NCBI RefSeq assembly: GCF_002300555.2
Contig: NZ_NTHN02000057.1
Location: forward strand, 1 to 35,249
DNA length: 35,249 nt
Direction: 5' to 3'
From: Alloyangia mangrovi
Lineage (GTDB): Bacteria; Pseudomonadota; Alphaproteobacteria; Rhodobacterales; Rhodobacteraceae
Shown: in pieces, positions 35,056 to 35,249 of the stretch
How the letters are laid out: each line of letters begins with the position of its first letter
Position numbering within the stretch: the first letter of the stretch is position 1
Made by a program: the position numbers and the translations under genes
Notes under the pieces: model-generated
What the model was told of the DNA's origin: nothing
The model's input: only the letters and a program-made list of their open reading frames with translations
Database searches by the model: none

Positions 35056-35249
35056 TCAGGCCTGGTGGCTATTGTACCCCGCCCGGCCGATGCTCTCGTA
35101 GGCGGCAAACCCCGCCTCTTTCGCGTCCTCGACCGCGTAGATGTTGCGCAGGTCGGCGAGGCGCGCGGTGGCCATGCCCGCTGCGAGCCGCTTGAGATCG
35201 AGCGCGCGGAATTCGTTCCACTCGGTGAGGATGACCAGCAGGTCGGCGC
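35056..35249 (-). CDS. UDP-glucose 6-dehydrogenase, C-terminal part
   Basis: The last 64 codons (cut by the window edge) read ADLLVILTEWNEFRALDL, ATARLADLRNIYAVEDAKEA and GFAAYESIGRAGYNSHQA, the standard end of UDP-glucose/GDP-mannose dehydrogenases, including TEW.EFR.LD, DLRN and GF.Y.SIGR. The enzyme makes UDP-glucuronate, so a uronic acid is probably in the polymer. It ends 125 bases before the AlgJ-like start, same strand. Confidence 0.9.
   Translation of the reverse strand, partial: ADLLVILTEWNEFRALDLKRLAAGMATARLADLRNIYAVEDAKEAGFAAYESIGRAGYNSHQA

Overview
The window looks like a chromosome or large plasmid of a marine-type Rhodobacteraceae (Alphaproteobacteria; Salipiger/Pelagibaca-like is a guess). 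The grounds are high GC outside the accessory parts, the gene families (SLC13 transporter, DUF4214 secreted protein, CmcI/TylF methyltransferases, PRC-barrel protein), and a good TTAA-N7-TTAA CtrA-type site.

Layout. 1-500: decayed IS30-type transposase end. 512-3364: an acidic secreted-looking protein, a small membrane protein, a Crp/Fnr regulator and a PRC-barrel protein. 3544-8497 (minus): a five-gene catabolic operon with SLC13 anion symporter, muconate-cycloisomerase-like enzyme, small unknown protein, alpha/beta hydrolase and LysR regulator. 8498-17800: an accessory island. It carries a soluble FtsH-like AAA+/M41 protease translationally coupled to a GIY-YIG/DUF4357-like protein, a ParD-like/zeta toxin-antitoxin pair, an AT-rich stretch with ten GTAAC/GTTAC pentamers, and an overlapping module of one HTH protein and two large tyrosine recombinases. 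A perfect 12-bp inverted repeat follows the last recombinase.

17921-35249: mostly minus-strand surface-glycan genes. They include a GT2 glycosyltransferase, a CmcI-like methyltransferase, a fusion of two methyltransferases, a DUF4214 secreted protein (plus strand), three sulfotransferases, an NAD-dependent epimerase, a 1290-residue protein with three glycosyltransferase domains, an AlgJ/AlgX-like acetyltransferase-type protein, and the C-terminus of UDP-glucose dehydrogenase. Together they suggest a uronic-acid-containing, methylated, sulfated and possibly O-acetylated extracellular polymer.

Two observations stand out. First, five genes are broken, every break falls at a 7-base homopolymer, and deleting one base restores a good full-length protein each time. 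This points to systematic homopolymer length error in the assembly or, less likely, slippage-based switching. Second, the coupled FtsH-like protease and GIY-YIG/DUF4357-like gene, sitting beside a toxin-antitoxin pair and a recombinase module, is the best candidate here for an undescribed system.
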